From Manis javanica (lineage: Eukaryota > Chordata > Mammalia > Pholidota > Manidae), in NCBI RefSeq assembly GCF_040802235.1, contig NC_133170.1:3053001-3117000 (forward strand): a DNA stretch of 64,000 nucleotides. The letters run 5' to 3'. Under the pieces are notes generated by a model. The model was not told where the DNA came from. It did not search any database and worked only from the letters and a program-made list of their open reading frames with translations. Of the stretch, positions 11,681-23,700 are shown one piece after another. Numbering within the stretch: the stretch's first letter is position 1; each line of letters begins with the position of its first letter. Both the position numbers and the translations under genes were made by a program.

Positions 11681-12404
11681 TACAATTTGTACCAGGATGT
11701 ATATTTGCTACAATAAGAATAACTTCACAGCTTTAAGCTTATAGTGAATATTAAAATGAAATTTCTGTGTGAGGAAATTTGCTCCAATTTACCTAAACTC
11801 ATCATTTAAATTTTTACCAAAATGATTTTTATTTTAGGGACTTTAAAAATTGCTGTGGAGTCTTCATTTCCAGAAATCCTATTACCAAAAATTACAGAGA
11901 AGGTAGTGAGAAATCCAGAGCTAAAACAAGAACAACCAAAAAGGCCTAAATGTTGCTACAGAGAAACAAGCACAATTGTCCATTGGATGTTCCTGGCTGT
12001 GACTATAGCCACTAACTAATAATATCCCTCCGGCACTTAACAGGAGCCAGAGGAAACTCACTGTGGGTCAGCGCGCCTTCCGCTTAGATCGCACAGGACC
12101 CTCAAATAGAAAACAACACTGACAATGAGCTCACAACCGAAAATCACACAGGTACAGACTCACAGTCAACGGGTAAAAATTAATAGGATTAGACTTCCAA
12201 AAACACAGATAAAAATGTTATCAGATACATTCAACAAAAGTGACTCAAATTATGAAAGACAGACAAAATGGAAATAAAAGACCAAGACTATTTGAAAAGA
12301 AAAAAGATGGACTAAAAAAATAAGCACGACTTACAGAAATAAAAGTATATGGTCTCTAAAATATTTGTAAAAATAAATGGACTCTGGGGGAATCTAGATA
12401 CTCT

Positions 12405-12660
12405 GTAAGAAGACCATCATGCTGAAGAGGCCCCACGCAGATGCTCTGGTCAGCAGCTGGCTGAGCTTTCGGTCCACAGCTGGGGATCAGCCGGCCTCAT
12501 GTGAGCGAATCATCCTGGACATCAGCACAGGACATGCAGCCTTAAGAAGACTGCAGCCCCTACTGACATCTGATGCAACTACATGAGATGACAAACCAAG
12601 AACTTCTCATCTGAGCCCTTCCTATACTTCTGGCCCACAAATTCATGGGCAAAATGAAAT
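12405..12660 (+). mobile_element. LTR-like mammalian repeat fragment
   Basis: catgctgaagaggcccca, then ggtcagcagctggctgag, then cctcatgtgagcgaatcatc, then aaattcatgggcaaaatg recalls the 3' part of an ancient LTR family seen widely in mammals (MLT1/MaLR-like). I cannot give the exact family without a library. Confidence 0.4.
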
Positions 12661-13365
12661 CATTATTGGTAAGAAAATGGAGAGATCAGAACCAACATAC
12701 ACTGCTGGTGAGAATGTGAAATGGTGCAGCCACTTCATAAAACAGTCTGGCAGTTCTTCAGATGGGTAAACACAGTTACCATATGACCTAGAAAGTCCAC
12801 TCCTAAGTATCTACCCAAAGAAATTAAAATATATGTGCACACAGAAATTTGTATTTGAATGTTTACGGCAGCATATTCATAATAGCCAAAGGTGGAAACA
12901 ATCCAGTGTCCATCAACAGACGAATGGATAAACAAAATGCGGTATATCCATACAACTGGATGTTATCCATGCATAAAAAGGAATGAAGTAATGATGTACC
13001 CTAAATATGAACGAACCTTGAAAGCATTATGCTAAGTGAAAGAAGCCAGCCACAAAGACCACATACTATCTGATTCCATTCATATGAAAGTCCAGAATAG
13101 GGAAATCTGCAGCGAGAGAAGGAGGTAAGTGGTTGCTTGGGGCTGGGGCATTAGGATGGGAAAGAAGAGGATATGGGAGATGATAGCTAATGGGCATGGG
13201 GGCTTCTTTTTGAGGTGATAAAAATGTCCTAAAATTGACTGTTGATGATTGCACATATCTCTATGTATACTAGAAATCATTGAATTTTGCACTATAATGG
13301 CTGAACTGTATAATATGTGAATCATTTCTCAAAGAAGTTAAGAAATATTAAAGGAAGTTCTTCAG
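12655..13365 (+). mobile_element. L1M-type LINE, ORF2 end and 3' UTR
   Basis: Sense L1 ORF2 C-terminal remnants: actgctggtgagaatgtg, then cctaagtatctacccaaag, then catattcataatagccaa, then tgtccatcaacagacgaatg, then cattatgctaagtgaaag, followed by a 3' UTR ending near ctcaaagaagtt. Frames are broken by many indels. Antisense open frames at 13,066-13,325 are chance. Confidence 0.8.
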
Positions 13366-13369
13366 GCTA

Positions 13370-15015
13370 AAGAGAAATGACATCAGATTGTTGAATCCAT
13401 ACAAAGAAATACAGACACAAGTTATAATTCTAGGTAATAATTAAAACACCATAAATATACATATATCTTTCTTTTCACTGTAACTGATTTGAAAACAAAT
13501 GTATAAAACAATTACAAAACTGTTGGAATTAAAACATTAATATGTAATATATATGGCAATAATACGACAAAGTAAAAAATGGAACTCTATTGGAGGAAGG
13601 AAATGACATAGACGGTAACTCAAAACTACAGGAAGAAATAAAGTACCAGAAATGGTACTAGTTTAAAAAAAGATTCTATATTATAAGCTATCATTACCTT
13701 TTTTTCTACATGACAAGTGAGTGTACTCACCTCGGAACTAAATACAGAGAGCCTCCCACCACCCTGATCGTCATCTCCTTAGTTTTCTTTACTCACATTT
13801 AACATGACATGATACTGACTCAAAATCAGTTTAAAAAAGTCACGAAGGTAGCCTTATCAGCTTGGTTCAATAACCCATCCTCTCTCTCATTCCCCAAGGA
13901 AGAAATGGAAAAATACTCTGCTAAATGCTGTTCATAGGGCCAAATAATTGCAGGGACATAGGCAGAAGTGGGTCCAGGTCAGACGGAGGAGGGGCAGGAG
14001 AGCAGTTCTGCATTCAGGCGGGAGTCAGAGGACCGAGTCTGCCTGAAGGGCAAGTTCCCCTGTGGACCAAAGACCCCATCAGAAGCAGAGCATCAACTTT
14101 TGCAGAGGTTGAGGACTGGGATTCAGGCCAAGTGCAAACAAGGAGTTCAGACCCAAAGAGGAAACTCCTCTGGAGCCAAACAAAGCAGAGGGTGAAGTTC
14201 ACCCAGCAGCGTCACCTGCACTAACACACCCGCCCGCTGCTTTGGCTCTCAGGGGTTTAATGGCTTGAACAGATTAGTCCCAAGTCTGAATTACTCCTCA
14301 CCATAAAAAATGTCAGGAAGTTGTGTCTGATGTGTAATTGTACATTTTTAAAAGGGACAAGGATCCGGTTTTTATAAAATTTACCTCTAATTTTCTTTAA
14401 CAATACAAACATAAAAATCCAAAGGTTTCTCCTAAATTTGGGTTTCAAAAAATACTTTGAATATTTGTATATTTTAAAAATAACTGTTTACCAGGTGAGT
14501 ACGAGATGAGTCAAAAACACACACGTCCATTACACACACACACACACACACTCAGAATTACCACATGACCCAGTAATTGCAGCCCTGGGCTCAAGAGCCT
14601 CCCATGGAAGGAGCCTATAGGGAGCCAGCACGCAAAGACGTGTTGGCACAGTCCCGGAACCAGCATCACGAATGAGGGCGGTAAGGCAAGAAAGAATACA
14701 AAATAAGCATTAGAGAGTGCTGGTTATTAAGCTAGAAGGCAATAGATGTGGCGATAGCAGACATCCTTGTCACGTGCCTGACATACGGAGGAAAGCTCTC
14801 ACAATTTCATCATTAATGTGGATGTGTTCTGCCACTTTTTGGCAGATTCAAAAATTCCCTTATTCCCAGTTTTCTAAGATACATTAACTTTTATCAACTA
14901 CTAGATATTGAATTATAACAAATGCTATTTTTCTGCATCTATTGGAAAGTTACTATATATATTTTATTATTGTGACGATGTATGAATTACATTGCATGTC
15001 TTGAATGAGTCCCAG
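13370..15015. other. Unassigned spacer with an AC microsatellite
   Basis: AT-rich, with a short mixed segment at 13,925-14,230 whose overlapping open frames on both strands show no protein signature. It contains an (AC)n run at 14532-14551. Confidence 0.4.
14532..14551. repeat. (AC)10 microsatellite
   Basis: Uninterrupted AC dinucleotides, preceded by a shorter degenerate AC stretch from 14517. Confidence 0.9.
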
Positions 15016-15019
15016 TTGG

Positions 15020-15190
15020 ACATGGGTGTATTTTTGTCCCCTCAAAATTCATGCATTAAAGTCCTAGCCCCCCAGTGTGGCTGTATTTGGAGATGAGGTT
15101 CTAAGGAACTAATTAAAGTTAGGTGAGGTTGTAAGAATGGGGCCCTGAGCCCATAGAATTAGTGTCCTTATAAGAAAAGACACCAGAGAA
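15020..15190 (+). mobile_element. MLT1/MST-type LTR fragment
   Basis: gtccccncaaaattcatgcat, then gtcctagccccccagtgtgg, then gtatttggagatgaggttc, then gtgtccttataagaaaagac are hallmark blocks of mammalian MaLR LTRs, here only the first half. Compare the longer copy at 40,789-41,145. Confidence 0.65.
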
Positions 15191-15194
15191 CCTG

Positions 15195-15893
15195 CTTTTT
15201 AGCAGCAATTCATTACAGAGTTGATGTGTTTAATGGCCACAAGATTATTCTGAGTATCCGTTTTCTTGTATCATATTAGGTAAGCTGTATTTTTTCTAGG
15301 GATTTCAACTTTATTTTCTAAAATTTCAAAATGGTTGATGAAAGTAGTTCATAATAGCCTCTACTAGCTCTTTAAATGACAGAACAAATGCCTGTTAGTT
15401 TCTTCTCTCCTTTTTGATCATTCTCACTAGCAGTGTATCTATTTAATTTTAACTTTGTTGATCTTTTCAATTCTATGTTTGTTCTTTATTAATCTCTCCT
15501 CTTACCTTCACTATTTCCTACTTTAACCTCTTGGGCTTTGTTTTCTTGTACTTTTTCTAACTTCCTAAAATGACTGCTTAGATCATTGATATTCAACCTT
15601 TCTCATTTCCTAATATGTACATTTTTTAGCCTAGAAATTAACTGCTATGCCACTAGCTGCATCACACAAGTTTAAATCAGTTGTAATTTTATTATCATTC
15701 AGTTCAAAATATTATTGAATTTACATTGTGATTTATTCTTTAATCCATGAATTATTTGGTAGTGTTAGAATTTTCCAAATGTATGAATATTTTCCATTTT
15801 TAAAATAAATTTCTAGCTTAATTTCATTTTGATCAGAAAACATACCATATACTATTTCAATCCTTTGAAATGTGTTCAGACTATTGTATAACA
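15195..15893 (-). mobile_element. Older L1 fragment (left half, host of a nested L1)
   Basis: Antisense L1 ORF2: phrases matching the reverse-transcriptase region run through 15,400-15,890, such as taaccatgaattatttgg-like tcaatccatgaattatttgg and ttcattttgatcagaaaacat. It is interrupted at 15,894 by a younger L1 and resumes at 17,182. Confidence 0.7.
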
Positions 15894-17181
15894 AGTAGTC
15901 AATTTTTTTAAACTTTTTTTTCTATCATTAATATACAATTACATGAGCAACATTGTGGTTACTATATTCCCCTCATTATCAAGTCCCCAGCACAATCCCC
16001 ATTGCAGTCACTGCCCATCAGCGTAGTAAGATGCTATAGAGTCACTACTTGTCTTCTCTGTGCTGTGCTGCCTTCCCCGTGACCCCCACGACTTTATGTG
16101 TGCTAATTGTAATGCTCCTTATTCCCCTTCTCCCACCCATCCCACTCACCCTCCCCGGTCCCTTTCTCTTTGCCAACTGTTAGTTTATTCTTGGGTTCTG
16201 AGTCTGCTGCTGTTTTGTTCCTTTCGTTTTTGCTTTGTTCTTATGCTCCACAAATGAGGGAAATCATTTGGTACTTGTCTGTCTCTGCCTGGCTTATCTC
16301 ACTGAGCATAATCCCCTCTAGCTCCATCCATGTTGCTGCAAATGGTAGGATTTGTTTTCTTCTTAAGGCTGAATAATATTCCATTGTATATATATGTACC
16401 ACATCTTCTTTATCCATTCATCTACTGATGGACACTTAGGTTTCCATTTCTTGGCTACTGTAAATAGTGCTGTGATAAACATAGGGGTGCATATGTCTTT
16501 TTGAAACTGGGATCCTGCATTCTTAGGGTAAATTCCTAGGAGTGGAATTCCTGAGTCAAATGTTATTTCTATTTTTAGTTTTTTGGGGAACCTCCATACT
16601 GCTTTCCACAATGGTTGAGCTAGTTTACATTCCCACCAGCAGTGTAGGAGGGTTCCCCTTTCTCCACAACCTCGCCAACATTTGTTGTTTATCTTTTGGT
16701 TGTTGGCCATCCTAACTGGTGTGAGGTGATCTCATTGTGGTTATAATTTGCATTTCTCTGATGATTAGTGATGTGGAGCATCTTTTCATGTGCCTGTTGG
16801 CCATTTGAATTTCTTCTTTGGAGAAGTGTCAGTTCAGCTCCTCTGCCCATTTTTTAATTGGATTATTTGCTTTTTGTTTGTTGAGGTGCATGAGCTCTTT
16901 ATATATCTTAGATGTCAACCCCTTATCAGATATGTCATTTATGAATATATTCTCCCATACTGTAGGATGCCTTTTTGTTCTATTAATGGTGTCCTTTGCT
17001 GTACAGAAGCTTTTTGGTTTGATATAGTTCCACTTGTTCATTTTTCCTTTTGTTTCCCTTGCCCAGGGAGATATGTTCATATGAAGTAGTTGCTCATGTT
17101 TATATTCAGAGTTTTGCCTATGTTTTCTTCTAAGAGTTTTATGGTTTCATGATTTAGATTCAGGTTTAGTAGTCAATTTTT
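15894..17181 (-). mobile_element. Younger L1, 5'-truncated 3' end, nested in an older L1
   Basis: The minus strand encodes L1 ORF2 C-terminal peptides: at 16829-17080 [17 protein letters not shown] and [16 protein letters not shown]; at 16363-16710 [18 protein letters not shown] and [15 protein letters not shown]. These are two open segments separated by an indel or stop. The 3' UTR follows (15,925-16,360), then a T-run on the + strand (15,912-15,921) that is the A-tail. It is flanked by the 14-bp duplication agtagtcaattttt at 15894-15907 and 17168-17181. About 1.26 kb remain, so this is a classic 5'-truncated insertion, fairly young and not mobile. Confidence 0.9.
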
Positions 17182-17690
17182 ATAAATGTTCTTTTTATCT
17201 TTGAAAAATATGGACTGTGCATTTGCTGCCTGCAATAACATCAAGTTTGTCAATTGTATTGTTCAAACCCATGACCTAATTTTCCTTTCCACTTATTCTA
17301 TCAATTCTGACACAGGTGTGTTAAGATCTCCCACTCTGATTATGCATTTATCTATTTATTTTTGTATTTCTGTCCATATTTTGCTTTTTTTTTTTTTTTG
17401 CTTTATAGTCTCCATAGAAAGAGCGTTGTTATTCCTCCCTATGAATTAAGCCTTGTATCACTTATGACCTGCTCTTCTTTATCTCGGGTAACTATTTTTA
17501 CCTTAAGAGCTCTGTCAGCTTTCCTTCTGTCAGTCATTTTGTAGTATCTATTTTTTCATATTTTTACTTTCTACTTTTTTATATCCTTATGTTTTAGCTA
17601 TGCCTCCTGAATGCAAAGTACATTTGTGGTTTTTCTTTTTCAGGTGAGTCTGAAGATTTTTTTTAATGAGATTTTTTTTAGTCCATGTAT
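17182..17690 (-). mobile_element. Older L1 fragment (right half)
   Basis: Continuation of the antisense L1 interrupted at 15,894: ttgtattgttcaaaccc, then ttattctatcaattctgac, then gtgttaagatctcccactctg and a T-rich stretch at 17,388-17,400. The reading order fits ORF2 moving from the RT region towards the endonuclease on the minus strand. Confidence 0.65.
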
Positions 17691-17699
17691 CTATCAGTC

Positions 17700-18360
17700 T
17701 AGGGCCACTCACGAGAAACACATGGTAATTCGAAGGGGAAATGTAATATACAGAATTATTAATTAGAGCAGGAGTTCAGGGTAACGAGGGATTAACTGCT
17801 AAGAAGCAAAGTCTAATGGATACAGCAAACACATGAAATCTCCACTATGCTAGAGATTAGAGAGTGTCAAAAGTGCACCTTCACGCCTCTCGGGGCTGAG
17901 AGATCGGAGCCGTGGCTCACCGGATGGCAGAGAAGTCTGCGATGCCACATGAGGGGCTTTCTAGAAATCTGCCCCCCGGTGGCACTTACCAGAAATCCTC
18001 AGTCGAGGGTGCTGGGGAAAACTCCATGGACGTGCATGTCAGGACGCACTCTGCTACAAGGCCTCCCAAGCCAAGGAAAGCTGCTGGCCAGCGGCCTGCG
18101 GGCTGCCTGCACGGCCGGACCCTGCGCTGCAGGAGCGGCAGGTGCAGGAGGCTGGCGGGGCCGAGTGCCCCGCCGAGGCTGGACCGGGTCGCTGCGCAAG
18201 CTGCAGCTCCGCCCGGAGCCCGCGCGGTGGCGCTGGCAAACAAAAACTGTCCCTTCCTGTAGCGTTTCTCCAGCTCCCTCTACTGACCAAGCTTCAGGAC
18301 CACCTGTCAAAGAAAAAGTACCTAAAAGGCCCAGAACTATTTCCTGGGTTCAGAATTCTG
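17700..18360. other. Unassigned segment with a CpG-rich core
   Basis: About 18,060-18,250 is GC-rich with many CpG, in contrast to AT-rich L1 debris on both sides. Long open frames on both strands (for example 186 codons on + from 17847) follow from that composition. No protein family or promoter element is convincing. It could be an LTR or MER fragment I cannot name. Confidence 0.35.
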
Positions 18361-18654
18361 TTTCAAAATATATGGAAATTGAAACACATGGTAACACTCG
18401 CATATGAGCCAGTAGAGGAGGTTAAATAGAGTTAAGGTGCTCTGGGGAGAAAGTAACTAATTACTTTCTCAAAGAAATCACTGATAATTAGTAATGTGCT
18501 TTATTATGAATGTAATCATGAAGTAGTTACTAAGCATTAGAATTTGGCAAGTCATGAATGTATTTTTCAGTTCTGATATAAACTCCTATTTATTGTAAAT
18601 TGATTTTAGACTAAAGTGCCAAGGCAGTTCAATGAGGGGAAGGATAATTTTCTC
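18361..18654 (+). repeat. Large inverted repeat, left arm
   Basis: About 294 bp that match, in reverse complement, 19487-19781. Shared blocks include gaggaggttaaatagagtta, then cattagaatttggcaagtca, then tgaatgta, then tttattgtaaat, then gaaggataatttt. By eye the arms are roughly 80% alike, with small indels. The inner part of the arm is L1-derived and the outer part is not obviously repeat. Confidence 0.85.
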
Positions 18655-18839
18655 ATACCCAGACCTGTCCCAGGAGCTGGGTTGGGACTCACTGTAAACC
18701 CCTCGTGAGCTGTGTTGTATCACACATGCATGCCTGTGCAAGCATGTATTTGCCCTGAACCTAAAGGAAATTTAAAAAAAAAAGAATTCTTTCAAAAGAA
18801 GAACTGCTGAGTTATATGATAAATGTATGTTAAACATTT

Positions 18840-19560
18840 CAAGAAAATGCTAAACTATTTTTCCAAGTGGTTGCACCATTTTACATTTCTGCCAGCAGTG
18901 TATGAGGATTCTAGTTTCTCTACATCCTCACCCAACACTTGTTACTGTATTTTTTATTATTATAGCCACTTTCTATGGGTATGAAATGTTATCTCATTAT
19001 GGTTTTAATTTGCATTTTCCTACTAACTAATGATATTGCACATCTTTTCATGTAATTATTGGCCATTCAAATATTTTTGCTGAAATGTCTATTCAAATAT
19101 TTTGCCCATTATTTATCTTATCATTGAGTTGTAAGAGCTCTTAATATATTATGGGTACAAGTTGTTATTGGATAGAGGATTTATAAATATCTTCCAACCC
19201 ATTGCTTGTCTTTTCACTTTCTTACTATGTCTTTTGATGTGCAAACGTTTTTAATTTTGATGAAGACCAGTTTATCAATTTTTTTCTTTTACCACTTGTG
19301 CTTTTGATGTCCTAAGAAATCTTTGCCTAACTCAAGACTATGTTTTCTTCTAGGATTTTCATAGTTCTAGATCTTACATTTATGCCTATGATCCATTTTG
19401 ACTTAATGTTTGTGTAGTATGAGGTGAGGGCCTAAATCCATCATTTTGCATGTGGAAATCCAATTCTTCCAGCACGACTTGTTGAAAAAAATTATCCTTT
19501 CCCTCACTGAATTGCCTTAGCACATTAATTGAAAATCGATTTACAATAAATATTGGAATT
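18840..19560 (-). mobile_element. L1M-type LINE, ORF2 C-terminal half, minus strand
   Basis: Antisense ORF2 phrases in order: ccaagtggttgcaccat, then ccagcagtgtatgaggat, then catcttttcatgtaatta, then cttgtcttttcactttctta, then gttttcttctaggattttca, then ttctagatcttacattta, then ttgcatgtggaaatccaatt. Highly diverged. It lies in the loop and inner right arm of the inverted repeat. Confidence 0.8.
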
Positions 19561-19781
19561 TGTATCTGAACTCAAAAGTACATTCATGACTTGCCAAATT
19601 CTAATGATTACTAATTACTTAGTAATGATTACATTCATAATAAGTTATATTAGTAATTATTAGTAATTTCTCTAATAAGAAGGTAATACTACTTCACTTT
19701 CTCTCCAGAGTCCCTTAACTCTATTTAACCTCCTCTATTGGTTTATATTCTAGTGTTATCACAATTTCTATATATTTTGAA
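19487..19781 (-). repeat. Large inverted repeat, right arm
   Basis: Reverse-complement partner of 18361-18654, with an 832-bp loop between them. On this side the inner end runs directly into antisense L1 ORF2 (ccaattcttccagcacgac and upstream), so the duplication included part of an L1 and its flank. Confidence 0.85.
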
Positions 19782-19789
19782 CCCCCCCA

Positions 19790-20280
19790 AAGCTATAATT
19801 ATTATTTATACAGAATTATTCAGATTCACCCATTCATTTATCATTTTTGTGTTCTTCATTCCTTCTTATATCTTGGAAACCAACTAGGACCATTTTCCTT
19901 CTTTGTCTTGAGAACACCCTTTGTATTTCCTTTAATATGGGTCTTCTGGTGATGGTTTATCTAATTTTTGTTTGCTTGAAACATTATTGGAGAATGTTTT
20001 CATTAGGTATGGGACTGTAGGTTGGTAGTTGTTTTTTTCTTTTCAGCTTGTTGAAAAAATTATCCCGTCATTTTCTGGTTTCCAAACATGTTTTTTAAAG
20101 TATCTTTTATTATCTTTGGATTTTATATTCTGGATAGTCTCTTCCACTTCTATCTTACAGATCACTAATTATTTCTTAAACTTTGTCAAAAATTCTGTGA
20201 AACCTATGACTGAGTTCTTAATTTTATTCATAATGATTTTCATCAGTGGAATTGTTTTTTCAAATTTGTAATTGATTAAG
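19790..20280 (-). mobile_element. L1M-type LINE, more 5' segment, minus strand
   Basis: Phrases such as gggtcttctggtgatggttt, then ttgttgaaaaaattatccc, then cattttctggtttccaaac are those found in the upstream part of old L1 elements, here antisense. It probably belongs to the same old insertion as 18,840-19,560. Confidence 0.5.
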
Positions 20281-20760
20281 GATAAGGATAGCCACAAATG
20301 TTTTGTTACCCTTCTAGTGAGAGATGGAGCCCAATTCCTCTCTCTGCATCTAAGTTGACTTTGGTGATTTGGCGAATAGAAGTCATGGAAAGTGCTTTTT
20401 GGGGATTTCCAAGGCTAGGTTGGTAGTAAGAAGTTCTGGGGTTTCCACCCAGGCCTTTTGAAATGCCTCTGGGGACACTCAGCCCTCAAGAAGCTCCCTT
20501 TGGGATCCCAGCCATCACGCTGTGGAAACCAGGCCACATGGAGAATGTGTGGGCACTTGCCAGTAGTTCTGTCCGAGCTTCCAGCAGACAAGCAGCAGAA
20601 CCTGTCTGCTGAGATCCACGCAGACGAGCTCTGGGGTTTCCGACCTACCAAGTTTTCTGGCAGCTGTAGCCCCAAAGACAATTCCGGAGTGTGTAGCCAG
20701 GCATGGGAACAGATTAGGATCAGCACGAGAGCAGATGCAGCGCTTCTGTTTCATCTCTCT
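20281..20760 (+). mobile_element. Ancient LTR-like interspersed repeat
   Basis: agatggagcccaattcc, then tttggtgatttggcgaatag, then tttccaaggctaggt, then ccagccatcacgctgtgg, then aaccaggccacatggagaa, then a block rich in 'cagc'. These match a widespread mammalian LTR-like family. A copy in the other orientation lies at 59,415-59,830. The open frames on both strands here are by-products. Confidence 0.5.
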
Positions 20761-20769
20761 TCATGTGAT

Positions 20770-23700
20770 CCTTCTTCCACCTTTTTCTTATTAATCCCCA
20801 GGGTTTTGGAAACTCCATCTTTCTATCCCTTTTCCTGCCTCTCTTATTCTTCTCTCCGTGGGCATGAAAGCATCCGTTTTAGACTCTAAAGAGGAGATGG
20901 GAAATGGGACTGAATGTATATAAATGCAGTAGGAATTCATGGGATGAAAACACTGCACTTATAATGTGCTGAAGATTGCAGAGAGTGGTTTTGTTTTCTT
21001 AAGACCAAGCTTTATGAAATTTTCTTATAGAGTTAATGATTAGTGATTCAGAACTACACAGATCCAGAAAAACAATTATGCCAATTATATTATACTCCAA
21101 AGTGTTGGAAACTACTTGCCTTACTAAAAACAAATACACAAAAATCCTGGTGTTGTTGAGGAAAATCAATGACTTTTTAATACTTCTTTTTCAGAGAAAC
21201 GTTATTTGACCCATAACTTAAAGTAATAGATTAATGAGATGTTGTTTGGGACAGGATCTAATTTTCAGTGGGAGTGATTTGACACTAGAAAGGTGTGTTA
21301 AAATGGAGTTTTAACATACTGATAATCTATAGTGGAAGATTTTCTAGGGTATCTCTGAAATTGGAGAAAAAGTTTTAAACAATAAAATGTGTGATAATAA
21401 GCACTACTTATAATATTTTAAATTTATTTTGTTACCTATGCTTAATGGGCAGTAATTATGTAATGTATTACTGAATGTTCACTAAATATTAATTATGCAT
21501 TGTATGTTTTTCAGAAACTTACTATTGATTAGGAAATGTAAAATGTTTTCTCTAAATTTTAGGCAGATAAATTCTAAAACAATAAGTTTTTTATTTTTTT
21601 CTCATTTAACTACATATTAAGCCATCATTTCCCATATGCAGCTATTGTTACTGGTAACATATATCCTATGTTAATGCTTATTATGAGCCAAGTACTATTC
21701 TAAGCACTTTAAATGTACTTTCTAATTTAATCCTCCCAAGAATCAAAGGAAGTATGCCTACTTTACAGATAAAGAACCAAATCACAGATAAGTAATCCAC
21801 ATGTTTTATGGCTGTAATTTTAGATGCTGCTTATGCAGTCTAAGTAATACATCTTAAATTATATGAGTTAGATTGGGTTTTATCTTACTTTTCTCTTTTC
21901 TTACTACTAATACCTTTATTTTAAGTGACTATTAAGGGTACTACAATTAACTTCAATACAATACCAGATGCTAATACCTAGAGGTTATGATAACATAAAA
22001 AATTAAAGATTAAATTTGCTTATTGTGTAAGTTTAGCCAACCCAAAATTGCAGTGTAAGTGAAAAAAATACCAAGTTACCTTGATACTGTCTTACTGGAC
22101 TAGTCTTTTAAAATCCACATTTTCTTCTCCATAGCAAATGTCAGGAATTCTAAGGTAGAACTTGGATGTTTTATGACCGCAGTACCGGGTGGTCTCAGTA
22201 TGAGCTCTTACAACATTCGGCATTTGTCTTATACTGCCAAGATTGCTTTTTAAAATCCTCTCTCACAAGATATCTGTATTTCTACATTCCATGTTCTCTA
22301 AATAATAGTTTAGCCTGGAAAATGTCAAGCCTTTCTTTGTATAGAACCTCTGCCTCCTTTAAAATAGAAAAAAAACATGTTCTTCAATTCCTTCATTTAG
22401 TTCTCATCTGATCAACTCAAACATGTAGCTTTAGATAATGTATGCCCTCTCCACCACATCTTTTGAAATTAAAGATCAAATTGTAGAATTGTAGAAATAC
22501 ATATACATTGAATTATTAACTACATCTGTCTTTAAAATATATTTTGAAAAAATATCTCTACTTGAATAGTCTAGAGAGATGATGATTCATGCCATAATTT
22601 TATCTCATGAAACCATAGCAAATCTCTTCTGGCTAACATCCCAGCCAAACTCAAAATGTGACTTAAATCTAGATGGAATATAGCTATTAGATTCTGTATT
22701 CATTTTAAGTTTTAAATCTATACTCAAGAGCTGCATTTGACCGTTGTAGCCACCAACCACTGACAAGACTGAACATATAACCACTCCTAAGATTTCTGGT
22801 CCTAAGTAGTCAATCAGTTTTTGCTGCAGTTCTAGAAGATGCAATTATTACATCAAGCACTTTATAATTTTTGCTTTTTCATTCACTTTTGTGTTTCTGT
22901 ATCTAGCATAGAGGATTGTCTTTAATACTAATAACAAGAAAATGAAGAAAAACAGCAACAGTCTGAAGGCCTGCTATGTGCCATGCCTATTACATGCAGG
23001 TATTGCCAATCACCTCCACAATCCTGGAAGACAGAAGCTGCTAAGGCCAAGGTAATGCGCTTTGTTCTAGTCCTTCATCGTCTGACTCAGTCCACAAGAT
23101 GGAGTTTCTGCAGTGTGGTTTGATTTGATTTAAGGAACAAAGCAGAGGCCATAGCTAGTGGCTTGGTGTGTGGCCATTTATCCAGTGCCCTGCCGACCCG
23201 GGGGTGACAGTGAGTGCCACAACTCCACGGTGGAACCTCTTACTCTTCTTTTCCGTTCTGCACCCTGAGGTTACGGCGGTCGGGCTCAGGGCCCTGCAGA
23301 CGCTAAGCCACCTCCCCTTTCTCTGCTCCCATCTGTCTCTGTTTGCCCAGGTGATACTGTCAGGTTTCGTGTCTTGCCCTGGAACAAGGTCTGGGGTGTA
23401 GAGCCCTATGCCCGGGGAACAGTTCGTCTCCTCTTACGGTCTAGCTCTGGCAGGTATCATGTTTCTACCACTGTAATGCCGCATTTCACAGCTTGGCTGT
23501 GAATAAGGGGGTGAGGGAGGGAGGAGAGGAAGGGCTTGCCATTTGGCTCCCTTTGGCCATTGGTTTTTGTGGCCTCAGCCAAAGGAAGTGGAATTTTCCA
23601 TTCTTCTGGTCCAGCTTCCTGGAGTTTCACCTCAGTGTTTGGAGCCAAGGATCTGCCTAACCGCGAAGTATTCCTTTGTCTTGTTTTGTCCCTTTGTGCA

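Noticed and set aside
17847..18429. Overlapping frames of 78-186 codons on both strands
   Set aside because: Follow from the GC-rich patch; no domain, no splice or promoter support.
22605..22844. 79-codon minus-strand frame that looks protein-like
   Set aside because: I could not connect it to any family or to PPHLN1; length is compatible with chance.
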